This document shows positions 1 through 7,174 of a DNA stretch of 9,217 bases, one piece after another (position 1 is the stretch's first letter; every line of letters starts with the position of its first letter). Position numbers and translations under genes: made by a program. The notes beneath the pieces are model-generated. The model was not told the origin of the DNA. It saw nothing but the letters and a program-made list of their open reading frames with translations, and did not search any database. This stretch comes from Fen-1038 sp042408355. Its GTDB lineage: Bacteria > Chloroflexota > Anaerolineae > Anaerolineales > Villigracilaceae. Location: NCBI GenBank assembly GCA_042408355.1, contig JBHORD010000178.1, forward strand, positions 1 to 9,217. The letters run 5' to 3'.

Positions 1-646
1 TGTCAATCAGCGAAACGTCAATCATATCGTCGATGATGGCGCGCAAACGCTGTATGCCGGTGTTTACGCCTTGCAACAACATGTCCACCTGCGAATTGCC
101 GTCTTTCGGCATATTATCGCGCATCATGGCGGTATAGCCCTCGATGAGCGTCAGCGGCGTCTTGAGCTCGTGCGCGGCAACGGAAATGAAATTCGACTTG
201 GTTTTGTCGAGCTGTTCCAGTTTTTCGCGCATCTCGATCAGCTCATTCGAAATGTAATTGACCCGCGCTTCCATTTCGATGCGGGCCGTCTTTTCCAAAG
301 CGTATGTATAAAACGGCGTGATAGTGGTCAATAAATCCAGGGCGTCCTGCTCCGGCAGATTTTCAATGGCGACATCGTTGGTGATCGAAATAATCTTGTT
401 CAGCAGTTCCGCCACATTGTTTTTTTGCTGCTGCAAATCGGACAGAGTTGGCGATCCGGTCCATTCGATCAGAATCGAATCCATCCAGGCCGGGTTGCCG
501 CTGGTCACAGCCTGTTCGAGACAATCGTAGAATCGTTCGAGTTGCTGGCCAAACGGGAGGCGCGCATTCGTGCCGCGCGCCAGGCTGGTGGACACGCGTT
601 GCAGCCATGTGGTGCGAATGTGAGCGAGCAGTTCGTAGACCTTCAT
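1..646 (-). CDS. Sensor histidine kinase, C-terminus cut by left window edge
   Basis: The visible 215 codons encode the front half of a sensor kinase that autophosphorylates on histidine and passes the phosphate to a response regulator. Residues about 1-120 are a helical, soluble segment without a membrane span. It is followed by a probable coiled coil (about 120-148) and a HisKA dimerisation domain with the motif FISVAAHELKTPLTLIEGY. The phosphoacceptor is His159 (codon 172-170), and the HELKTP form is of the HPK1/EnvZ type, unlike the NtrB-like kinases further right. The ATP-binding domain lies beyond base 1. The helical N-terminus resembles RsbRD-N-type sensor modules in length and in its Trp/Leu pattern, which is an inference only. 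The start is taken as ATG at 646. TTG at 649 is in frame and better spaced from the GAGGA at 664-660. The gene lies 58 nt downstream of the M28 peptidase gene on the same strand and may share its transcript. Confidence 0.88.
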   Translation of the reverse strand, partial: MKVYELLAHIRTTWLQRVSTSLARGTNARLPFGQQLERFYDCLEQAVTSGNPAWMDSILIEWTGSPTLSDLQQQKNNVAELLNKIISITNDVAIENLPEQDALDLLTTITPFYTYALEKTARIEMEARVNYISNELIEMREKLEQLDKTKSNFISVAAHELKTPLTLIEGYTAMMRDNMPKDGNSQVDMLLQGVNTGIQRLRAIIDDMIDVSLID

Positions 647-704
647 CAAACGTGAAATTTCCTCGACGGTTTCAAGTTTACCCGAGCCGCGCCTTTTTGG
701 GATT

Positions 705-1616
705 TTAATTTGATTGCTGATTTTGCTGGGTGATCCATGTCCACAGCACATTTCCGACGATTTGCAGGCTTTCTGCAGAAACGTGATCGGGCGTATCGGA
801 GGTGGTGTGCCAGTAGGGGTAGTCAATATCAATGATGTCCACCGCCGGGATGCCGGCCTGGAGGAACGGCCAATGATCATCCTCGATGTTGTACTTTACC
901 TGCGGGATGAATATGTTGCCGTATCCCAATTTTGCGGCGGTGTCCCAGATCGAAGCGCGCAGCGCGGCGCTGGAGCTTGCTTCCATCGGCAGACTCAAAT
1001 TTGCGCCGCCGACCATATCCACCAGAATCATTTCTTTGGGTTTAATGGTCATGTTTTGGACAAATGCCTTCGAGCCGAGCAGCCAATCCCAGCCGGGGAT
1101 TTCTCCGTTATCTTCCGCGTCAAAGAAAACCATTTCAACCGGAATCGCATTTTCCGGCAAGGTTCTCGCCAATTCCAAAAGCACTGCGACGCCCGAGGCG
1201 CCGTCATCTGCGCCGGGGACGGGTTGTTGCTGTTTGGCAGGATCAGGATCGCGGCTGGCCCACAGACGCGAATCGTAATGCGCGCCGAGAATCAATTGCG
1301 GCGGTTGTGCGCCGCGCCTTGCCACCAGGTTTTGAATGGGATGTCCCATGGACTCCGAAGATTGGATTTCCGTTTCCCAGCCTGCAGATTCGAGCTCCGT
1401 TCGCATCCAGTCCAGGACTTTGGCGTGCGCCTCCGACCCGGGAATCCGCGGCCCGAACGCGGCTTGAGTCTGCACATCGGCGTAAGCGCGCTGACCGTCA
1501 AATTTGGCGGACGCCCGCCCCCGGTCCAGGATGAACGCACGCGCGTACCAGCCCGCCGTCGCGATGACCAGAATTCCAATAACGGATAGATAGAGGATTG
1601 TATTGCGCTTATTCAT
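705..1616 (-). CDS. Membrane-anchored M28 family metallopeptidase, glutaminyl-peptide cyclotransferase type
   Basis: This is a 303-residue zinc enzyme of family M28. Residues 7-28 form a hydrophobic signal anchor with no lipobox, so the catalytic domain should face outward, anchored or secreted. Family motifs appear in order: LILGAHYDSR (108-117), PGADDGASG (134-142), FFDAEDNGE (164-172), ILVDMVGGAN (197-206), NIEDDHWPFL (243-252) and WHTTSD (269-274). By analogy with human glutaminyl cyclase, the single-zinc ligands would be Asp138, Asp169 and His270, with Glu168 as the general base and Asp200 as the other acidic active-site residue. The IEDDH and WHT motifs point to the cyclase branch, which turns N-terminal Gln into pyroglutamate, rather than to classical aminopeptidases. 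An aminopeptidase activity cannot be excluded. The ATG overlaps the trmFO stop by four bases (ATGA, 1616-1613), implying coupled translation. Confidence 0.9.
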   Translation of the reverse strand: MNKRNTILYLSVIGILVIATAGWYARAFILDRGRASAKFDGQRAYADVQTQAAFGPRIPGSEAHAKVLDWMRTELESAGWETEIQSSESMGHPIQNLVARRGAQPPQLILGAHYDSRLWASRDPDPAKQQQPVPGADDGASGVAVLLELARTLPENAIPVEMVFFDAEDNGEIPGWDWLLGSKAFVQNMTIKPKEMILVDMVGGANLSLPMEASSSAALRASIWDTAAKLGYGNIFIPQVKYNIEDDHWPFLQAGIPAVDIIDIDYPYWHTTSDTPDHVSAESLQIVGNVLWTWITQQNQQSN

Positions 1617-2956
1617 TGCATGCAGAGTGACGTCACGGCGCTGTCGAGGTCCATCATCGCACGGTCCGCGTAGGCTTTGGCGCGCTCGCGTTTGCCGAGA
1701 CGATTTGCGTTTTCAAGCGCCGGCAGGATTCCAAAATTGGCTTTCATCGGCTGGAAGTCTTTTAGGTCGGCGTGAGTCACATAATGGCACAGCGCGCCGA
1801 GCATAGTTGTTTTTGGAAGCGTGAGCAAAGGTTCGTTTTTGAAAAACAGCGCGGCGTTGAGTCCGGCAAGCAGACCAGTTGCGATGTTGCCCATGTAACC
1901 TTCGACGCCCGTGATTTGACCGGCAAAGAATAAATCATCGCGAGGCAGGAATTGAAGCGTGGGGCGCAGCAGTTTCGGCGAAGCGATAAATGTGTTGCGG
2001 TGCATTTGACCGTAACGGACAAATTCCGCTTTTTCCAGGCCGGGGATGAGTCGAAAGACGCGCTGTTGTTCGGAATATTTCAGATTGGTCTGGAAGCCGA
2101 CGAGGTTGTAAAGATTCCCCGCAAGATTATCCTGACGAAGCTGGACAACGGCATAAGGTCGTTTGCCTGTCCGCGGATCTTTGAGCCCCACCGGACGCAT
2201 GGGCCCAAAGGCAAGCGAATCGTTTCCGCGTTCCGCGAGGATTTCCACAGGCAGGCATCCTTCAAAAAAGCGCCCGGCCGTGACGCCAAGGCGGATTGCT
2301 TCTTCAAACGAACGCAATTCGATTCGTTCAGCGTGAAGCAGGGCGTCCACGAAGCTGTAATATTCTTCCTTTGTGAGCGGGCAGTTAATGTAATCGCCGT
2401 CTTCGCCGCTTTGTTCGTAACGCGAGCCGCGGAACGCGATGCTCATGTCAATGCTGTCGCCGGCGACGATTGGCGCAATGGCGTCGAAGAAAAAAAGATG
2501 TTCGCGCCCGCTGAGACGCTCGATTTCCTTTGAGAGTTTATCCGAGGTCAATGGGCCTGAGGCGATGATCGTCAACCCGCGCGGGACCTCGGTGATTTCC
2601 TCGCGGATCACTTTTATGCGCGGATGATTTTGGATTCGTTCGGTGACCTGCCGGGCGAAGAGGTCGCGGTCCACAGCCAGCGCCGCGCCGGCGGGAAGCG
2701 CAGAGGCTTCGGCGCATTCCAACAGCATGGATTTCAACCGGCGCAGTTCGTTTTTCAATACGCCGGAGGCGCGGTCGGGCAGGTTCGAGCCGAGCGAGTT
2801 CGAGCAGACCAGTTCCGCAAGATAGTCCGTCGCGTGCGCGCCTGTTGAAACTGCCGGGCGCATTTCGTAAAGCTCAACGTTCAGTCCGCTTTCGGCGGCC
2901 TGCCAGGCGGCTTCACTGCCAGCCAATCCGCCGCCGACCACGATTAAATCAGCCAT
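1613..2956 (-). CDS. trmFO: TrmFO, methylenetetrahydrofolate--tRNA-(uracil-5-)-methyltransferase (FADH2-oxidizing)
   Basis: The 447-residue protein has the normal family length. It forms 5-methyluridine (ribothymidine) at position 54 of the tRNA T-loop, taking carbon from methylenetetrahydrofolate and electrons from FAD, in the cytoplasm. The N-terminus holds the FAD-binding Rossmann motif VVGGGLAGSEAA (6-17), followed by YEMRP (30-34) and the family signature ATDYLAELVCSNSLGS (42-57). Cys51 in that signature and Cys234 in FEGCLPVE match the two conserved cysteines of characterised TrmFO proteins. GPMRPVGL (251-258), a second dinucleotide-binding stretch, GQITGVEGYMGNIATGLLAG (346-365) and the C-terminal ANFGILP (406-412) complete the pattern. 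The GidA/MnmG family is related, but this length and these signatures are those of TrmFO. The gene is transcribed away from the signalling operon across a 58-bp gap and has no visible Shine-Dalgarno sequence. Confidence 0.97.
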   Translation of the reverse strand: MADLIVVGGGLAGSEAAWQAAESGLNVELYEMRPAVSTGAHATDYLAELVCSNSLGSNLPDRASGVLKNELRRLKSMLLECAEASALPAGAALAVDRDLFARQVTERIQNHPRIKVIREEITEVPRGLTIIASGPLTSDKLSKEIERLSGREHLFFFDAIAPIVAGDSIDMSIAFRGSRYEQSGEDGDYINCPLTKEEYYSFVDALLHAERIELRSFEEAIRLGVTAGRFFEGCLPVEILAERGNDSLAFGPMRPVGLKDPRTGKRPYAVVQLRQDNLAGNLYNLVGFQTNLKYSEQQRVFRLIPGLEKAEFVRYGQMHRNTFIASPKLLRPTLQFLPRDDLFFAGQITGVEGYMGNIATGLLAGLNAALFFKNEPLLTLPKTTMLGALCHYVTHADLKDFQPMKANFGILPALENANRLGKRERAKAYADRAMMDLDSAVTSLCMQ

Positions 2957-2966
2957 AACGCGGACT

Positions 2967-2972
2967 ATTGTA
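2967..2972 (-). promoter_or_regulatory. Candidate -10 box for trmFO (near-leaderless)
   Basis: On the minus strand the hexamer reads TACAAT, one mismatch from the consensus. It ends 10 nt before the trmFO ATG (2956), so transcription would start only a few bases upstream of the start codon. No good -35 hexamer and no ribosome binding site are visible. This is a prediction from base pattern only. Confidence 0.4.
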
Positions 2973-2988
2973 CCATCCAGTCGTGCTG

Positions 2989-2994
2989 TATAAT
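2989..2994 (+). promoter_or_regulatory. Candidate -10 box for the three-gene signalling operon
   Basis: The hexamer is a perfect TATAAT, ending 20 nt before the ATG at 3015, which would give a leader of roughly 13-15 nt. The best upstream partner is a poor -35 match (TTGTAC, 2968-2973, spacing 15). The only ribosome-binding-like stretch is GGAAAAG (3000-3006). It lies back to back with the trmFO -10 candidate, so the two promoters would share the same 58 bp. Confidence 0.5.
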
Positions 2995-3014
2995 TTCGTG
3001 GAAAAGTAAACCGG

Positions 3015-5603
3015 ATGAACCGTAACCTTGATGATCAGCTAAGAGAAGCCTGTGAAATTACCAATTCGACCTGGGCTGTTCTGGCCGAGCGGGAGGGCGG
3101 GCGCTGGTTTATCCACGCCGCGTATCATTTATCCAAATTGAAGCAATCGGGGTTGACAAAATTTCTGACGCAAGAGTCCGTCGATTCCTGGCTGGCGATT
3201 GCGTTGAAGGGCGAAACGAATCGGTCTGCGTCTCTGCCGCCCGAAGCCAAACTGGAAGCCAGCCGATTGTATGTCTATCCATTATCGGACGGCTCTCAGG
3301 TCATTCTCGTCGGCGCGGAACAGCAGGACGCCTCCGCACAGCGCATCTGGCATCTGGTTGCGGGTTTAATGCAAAGGCCTGTTCTCAATGAGGAGCCGCA
3401 AAATTATCTGCCGAGCCTGGAGGGCGAACTCCCGTTTGACATGCCGCGCGCGCTGGACAATATTCTTGAGAATTTTGTGCGCACGGTCAAAGTGCAGGGG
3501 GCGTGGCTTGGAATCCGACGCGGAGATACGCTGGACATCATGGCGCAATTTAACGATTCGCATGTGGCTGGATTATCCCTGCCCATCGAGTCGAACGGTC
3601 TCCTTCGGCGCATGAATCGCACGTTGACGGAGATTGCCGCGGAAAAAGATCAACCGGAATGGAATAGTCTGCCGCATCCGATACGGAAGGCAAACACGAG
3701 ATATTGGATTTGCCTGCCGCTGGTGATTGGCCACCGCTTGATTGGCGCGGTGGCTTTATGGGGAGCCAGCGAATTCGATCAGGATGGATGGAGAAAACTG
3801 CGCGAGCTGGCAAGACAAGTCGCCCCATCGGTTGAGGTCATTGTCACGTTCAATGAGATGACCGGATATTTACGCCGCCTGGCCCTGCTCAATGATTTTG
3901 CCTTGACCGTTTCATCCGCACAAAATCTGGATCAGATTGCGCGGCGCGTCTTTGAGCTTCTTTCCCGTTCATTCAATACGGAATTGATCGCGCTGTATCT
4001 GCCGTCCGTGGATGGAAGGCTCGTTCGGGAATATGAAACCCGCGATGGAAAATTCAGCGGACAAAGTACGGCTCTCGCCGGACATTTTATCGCGCCATTT
4101 CTCAACGGGCGCGTCTTGCGTTTGAGCGACACCACCGCAGGCTTCAAGCCGATTTATCAAAATGCGAGATCAAGCCTGCTGGCGCCGCTCAAATACCGCG
4201 GTCAAACCATTGGCTTGCTTTCGCTGGAAAGTACGCGCCCCGATGCTTTCAGCCAATACGATGAGCATCTCATGGTTGTACTGGCGAGCCATCTTGCGTC
4301 GCTGGTCGAGTATGGTCGTTTGCGCGAAGAGGCGGAGGCACGCGCGAGAAATCTGGGTTTGATTCACGAAGTGGTACAGCAGGTCATCGGGCTGAATGAA
4401 AAGAAGGAAATGGCACAGGTCACTGCCAGCCTGCTGGCGGAATATTTTGCGTATGAGATGGCCGGCGTTTTATTGTTGACTGACAACCCCGAGAAGCCGG
4501 TGTTGGGCTTTGGAGGTTCACGCGCCGGTTTGGTGCAACGCGCATTGAAGAATGAACCGTTTATCGTCAAAGACGGAATTACCGGACACGTATTTTATAC
4601 AGGCGAAAGCGTGCTGGTCAATGATACGAGTCAGGACAAACTCTACAAACCTTTGCCCGGCTGGGACCCGGGTTCGGAAATGTGTGTTGCCTTGAAGGAA
4701 GGCGACCGCATTCTCGGAATTATTGACGTGGAAAGCAGTCAGCGGAATGCGTTCACCAACAACGATCTGTTGGCCATGGAATCGCTGGCGGGCGTGCTGG
4801 CAACCGTCGTTTCGAGTTCGGAACAATACCAGCGGTTGCAGGATACTGTTCAACAGTTGCGGGCCACCCAGGTCGAACTGCGGGCGCGGATGGCCGCTCA
4901 ACAAGAAACGGAGAGCCGGCTGATTCAAGCGGCGAAGCTTGCGGCAGTAGGCGAAATGGCGGCAGGCATCGCGCACGAGTTGAATAATCCGCTCACAACC
5001 GTGACCGGATTCAGCGAATTGATTCTCGATGAAACGCCCAAAGACGCGCCGCATCGCGAAGATATGGAGATGATTTTGCGCGAGGCTTTGCGCGCGCGCG
5101 GCGTTGTCAGGCGGCTGTTGGACTTTGCCCGTCAGGGCGAACGCACCCGCGCCAGGTCCGATATGAACGAGATTGTGGATGATGTTCTGGCGCTGACCCG
5201 TCATCTAATCCACACGAGCGGCGTGCAATTGGTTGTAAATCTTGCGAAGGAATTGCCCTGGGTGTCGGTGGACAGCAATCAAATGAAGCAGGTTCTTCTG
5301 AATTTGATTCATAATGCCCTTCAGGCGATGCCCAATGGAGGCACGCTCCAGGTTCTAACTGAAACCCGGCTGAAGGACAATCGCAAATGGGTGGTGATCA
5401 CGGTAAAGGACAGCGGCGTGGGCATCAATCCACAGCATAAGGACCGGATTTTTGAGCCGTTCTTCACCACAAAGGGAAATTCGGGCGGAACGGGACTCGG
5501 ACTTTCGGTGACGTATGGTATTGTGACCGATCATGGCGGTACAATTGAAGTCGAGAGTCAGCCAGGCGCCGGCTCGGCGTTTATGGTTTGGTTGCCAATC
5601 TGA
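3015..5603 (+). CDS. Soluble multi-GAF sensor histidine kinase (NtrB-like kinase core)
   Basis: This 862-residue cytoplasmic kinase has no transmembrane segment. Residues 1-120 look like a degenerate GAF-type sensor unit. More typical GAF domains follow at about 145-280, 295-435 and 450-600, each ending in the usual strand pattern (LIGAVALWG, TIGLLSLES, ILGIIDVES). A coiled coil at about 603-640 leads into a HisKA domain with AAVGEMAAGIAHELNNPLTT, phosphoacceptor His654. The HATPase domain carries the N box with Asn767 (LLNLIHNALQAMPNGG), the G1 box DSGVG (799-803), an F box (RIFEPFFTT) and the G2 box GGTGLGL (824-830). All motifs are intact, so it should be an active kinase. What the GAF domains sense cannot be read from the sequence; no chromophore-binding cysteine was recognised. 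It is the first gene of a three-gene operon and is followed after 2 nt by the next signalling gene. Confidence 0.95.
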   Translation: MNRNLDDQLREACEITNSTWAVLAEREGGRWFIHAAYHLSKLKQSGLTKFLTQESVDSWLAIALKGETNRSASLPPEAKLEASRLYVYPLSDGSQVILVGAEQQDASAQRIWHLVAGLMQRPVLNEEPQNYLPSLEGELPFDMPRALDNILENFVRTVKVQGAWLGIRRGDTLDIMAQFNDSHVAGLSLPIESNGLLRRMNRTLTEIAAEKDQPEWNSLPHPIRKANTRYWICLPLVIGHRLIGAVALWGASEFDQDGWRKLRELARQVAPSVEVIVTFNEMTGYLRRLALLNDFALTVSSAQNLDQIARRVFELLSRSFNTELIALYLPSVDGRLVREYETRDGKFSGQSTALAGHFIAPFLNGRVLRLSDTTAGFKPIYQNARSSLLAPLKYRGQTIGLLSLESTRPDAFSQYDEHLMVVLASHLASLVEYGRLREEAEARARNLGLIHEVVQQVIGLNEKKEMAQVTASLLAEYFAYEMAGVLLLTDNPEKPVLGFGGSRAGLVQRALKNEPFIVKDGITGHVFYTGESVLVNDTSQDKLYKPLPGWDPGSEMCVALKEGDRILGIIDVESSQRNAFTNNDLLAMESLAGVLATVVSSSEQYQRLQDTVQQLRATQVELRARMAAQQETESRLIQAAKLAAVGEMAAGIAHELNNPLTTVTGFSELILDETPKDAPHREDMEMILREALRARGVVRRLLDFARQGERTRARSDMNEIVDDVLALTRHLIHTSGVQLVVNLAKELPWVSVDSNQMKQVLLNLIHNALQAMPNGGTLQVLTETRLKDNRKWVVITVKDSGVGINPQHKDRIFEPFFTTKGNSGGTGLGLSVTYGIVTDHGGTIEVESQPGAGSAFMVWLPI

Positions 5604-5605
5604 AC

Positions 5606-7174
5606 ATGGATCCTGTTTCTGTTTTAGTCGTGGATGACGAAGCGGGCATTGCGTTGTTATGCAAGCGTATACTTACGCGCGCGGGGTATTTCGTTACCGC
5701 GCTGACCGATCCACGCGAGGCGGTAGATTGGCTCAAACAAAATCCTGTCGGTCTTTTGCTGGTTGATATCCGCATGCCCGAAGTGGACGGCTTTGAAGTT
5801 ATCGCACATGCGCGCAGGCTTCAACCCGAAATTGCCGTTCTTGTCATGACCGGTTTTGGGACGGTGGAAACTGCCATCCGCGCCTTGCGTCAGGGCGTGG
5901 ATGGGTTGTTGCTCAAGCCGTTTGAAAAAGGCAGTGAGTTGATCGAGGCGGTGCGGCAGGCTTTGGAGGATAGTCAGCAAAAACACGATGCGGCTCGGCT
6001 TCACACGTTACGGCCTTTGTTTGAAATCACCGAATCGCTTTTGTCCGAAACGCGAAGCGAGTCTCTGCTTGAGTTGATTGTCAGCGCCATTCTCGGTCAA
6101 CTGCGATGCCAGCACGCGGCTTATTTTCAGTATTCGCCGGAGGAGGAGCGCTTCGTTCTTTTAGCGGGTCAGGGGAAGGCGCTGACCGATTTTATTATTC
6201 AGGTGGATGCGAGCGGTACGCCGTTATTGATCAACGCCAGCGGCCCGGGTGAAACCGGTTTGCAAAACAGACTTCAAAAAGTTGAGATCGGCGCGGCGTT
6301 GTTTGTTCCCATTGCCCGACAAAGTTTTCGCGGCGTTTTCTTCGCGGGGCGCAATCCCGACGCGCCGGCTTTCAGGGAAGCCGACCTCGAAATGTTCCAA
6401 ATCCTGGCGCGGCAGGCCGCCGCCGCCATCGAGAACGCGCGGCTCTATGATGAACAGCGCGCATACATCCGCAAGATCGAAGAATCGCAAGCCGCTCTTT
6501 TGCAAGCCGAAAAAATGGCCGCGGCTGGACGACTGAGCGCCTCCATTGCGCATGAAGTCAATAATCCTCTGCAGTCTGTTCAGAATTGCCTGCATTTGGC
6601 TTCCCGGGAAGATGTACCTGTCGAAAAACGGAAGGAATATTTTGATCTCGCCTGCGCTGAGGTGGAGCGGTTGTCGGTTACGGTCAAACGCATGCTTGAT
6701 TTCTATCGCCCCGGCTCGGCTCTGCCGGAAAAGGTTGATTTACTGGAGCTTTTGAATTATGTGATCAATCTTATGCACAAACAATTGACGGAACGGAACG
6801 TCCGGGTCAGAGTGGAGATGCCGGTTTCGATTCCCCAGGTGATGGCGGTGAGCAGTCAGATACAGCAGGTCTTCATCAATTTGATTTTGAATTCGTTCGA
6901 TGCAATGCCCGATGGCGGCGATTTGCAAATTTCAGGACGCGCCGTCAAGGGAGGGGTGGAGATTCTTTTTCAAGACAGCGGGCCGGGCGTCGCGCCTGAT
7001 AAGCAATCCAGCATCTTCGAGCCTTTTTTCAGCACCAAGGAAGGCGGGACCGGTCTTGGGCTGACGGTGAGTTACAATATCATCGCCGCTCATGGAGGAA
7101 CGCTTGAATTGCTGCCGGGTTATGGAAAGGGCGCCTGTTTTCGAGTCTTTTTGCCTTTAGGAGGAAAGCAATGA
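5606..7174 (+). CDS. Response regulator-GAF-histidine kinase protein
   Basis: This 522-residue soluble protein has the order receiver (about 1-120), GAF (about 130-285), HisKA (about 300-365) and HATPase (about 405-518). The receiver has the acidic pair DDE (10-12), phosphoacceptor Asp54 in VDIRMP, Thr82 (VMTG) and Lys104 (LLKP). The HisKA motif is GRLSASIAHEVNNPLQS with His316. The N box has Asn429 (LILNSFDAMPDGG), and DSGPG and GGTGLGL boxes are present, so both halves look functional. An N-terminal receiver in front of a kinase usually means kinase activity is set by phosphorylation from another kinase, and the gene directly upstream is the obvious donor. ATG 5606, 2 nt after the upstream stop, places the receiver at its usual N-terminus. 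An in-frame TTG at 5588 would add six residues and overlap the upstream gene. Neither start has a clear ribosome binding site, so translation is probably coupled. Confidence 0.93.
   Translation: MDPVSVLVVDDEAGIALLCKRILTRAGYFVTALTDPREAVDWLKQNPVGLLLVDIRMPEVDGFEVIAHARRLQPEIAVLVMTGFGTVETAIRALRQGVDGLLLKPFEKGSELIEAVRQALEDSQQKHDAARLHTLRPLFEITESLLSETRSESLLELIVSAILGQLRCQHAAYFQYSPEEERFVLLAGQGKALTDFIIQVDASGTPLLINASGPGETGLQNRLQKVEIGAALFVPIARQSFRGVFFAGRNPDAPAFREADLEMFQILARQAAAAIENARLYDEQRAYIRKIEESQAALLQAEKMAAAGRLSASIAHEVNNPLQSVQNCLHLASREDVPVEKRKEYFDLACAEVERLSVTVKRMLDFYRPGSALPEKVDLLELLNYVINLMHKQLTERNVRVRVEMPVSIPQVMAVSSQIQQVFINLILNSFDAMPDGGDLQISGRAVKGGVEILFQDSGPGVAPDKQSSIFEPFFSTKEGGTGLGLTVSYNIIAAHGGTLELLPGYGKGACFRVFLPLGGKQ
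7159..7164 (+). promoter_or_regulatory. Perfect Shine-Dalgarno for the terminal response regulator
   Basis: AGGAGG lies 6 nt before the ATG at 7171 and inside the last codons of the kinase gene. It fixes the start of the regulator. It is much stronger than anything in front of the two upstream genes, which suggests the regulator is made in excess over its kinases. Confidence 0.8.

Noticed and set aside
714..1589. 291-codon open frame on the plus strand
   Set aside because: It is antisense to the M28 gene, whose motifs are unmistakable. The plus-strand translation has irregular composition (many Cys, His and Arg) and no recognisable domain.
1952..2533. 193-codon open frame on the plus strand
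   Set aside because: It is antisense to trmFO, which is complete and conserved; the frame is open only as a by-product of codon use.
4518..5204. 228-codon open frame on the minus strand
   Set aside because: It is antisense to the GAF/HisKA part of the first kinase and shows no motif or ribosome binding site.
5588..5605. TTG start for the receiver-GAF-kinase gene
   Set aside because: ATG 5606 places the receiver domain at its normal distance from the start, and TTG 5588 has no better ribosome binding site. It is not excluded.
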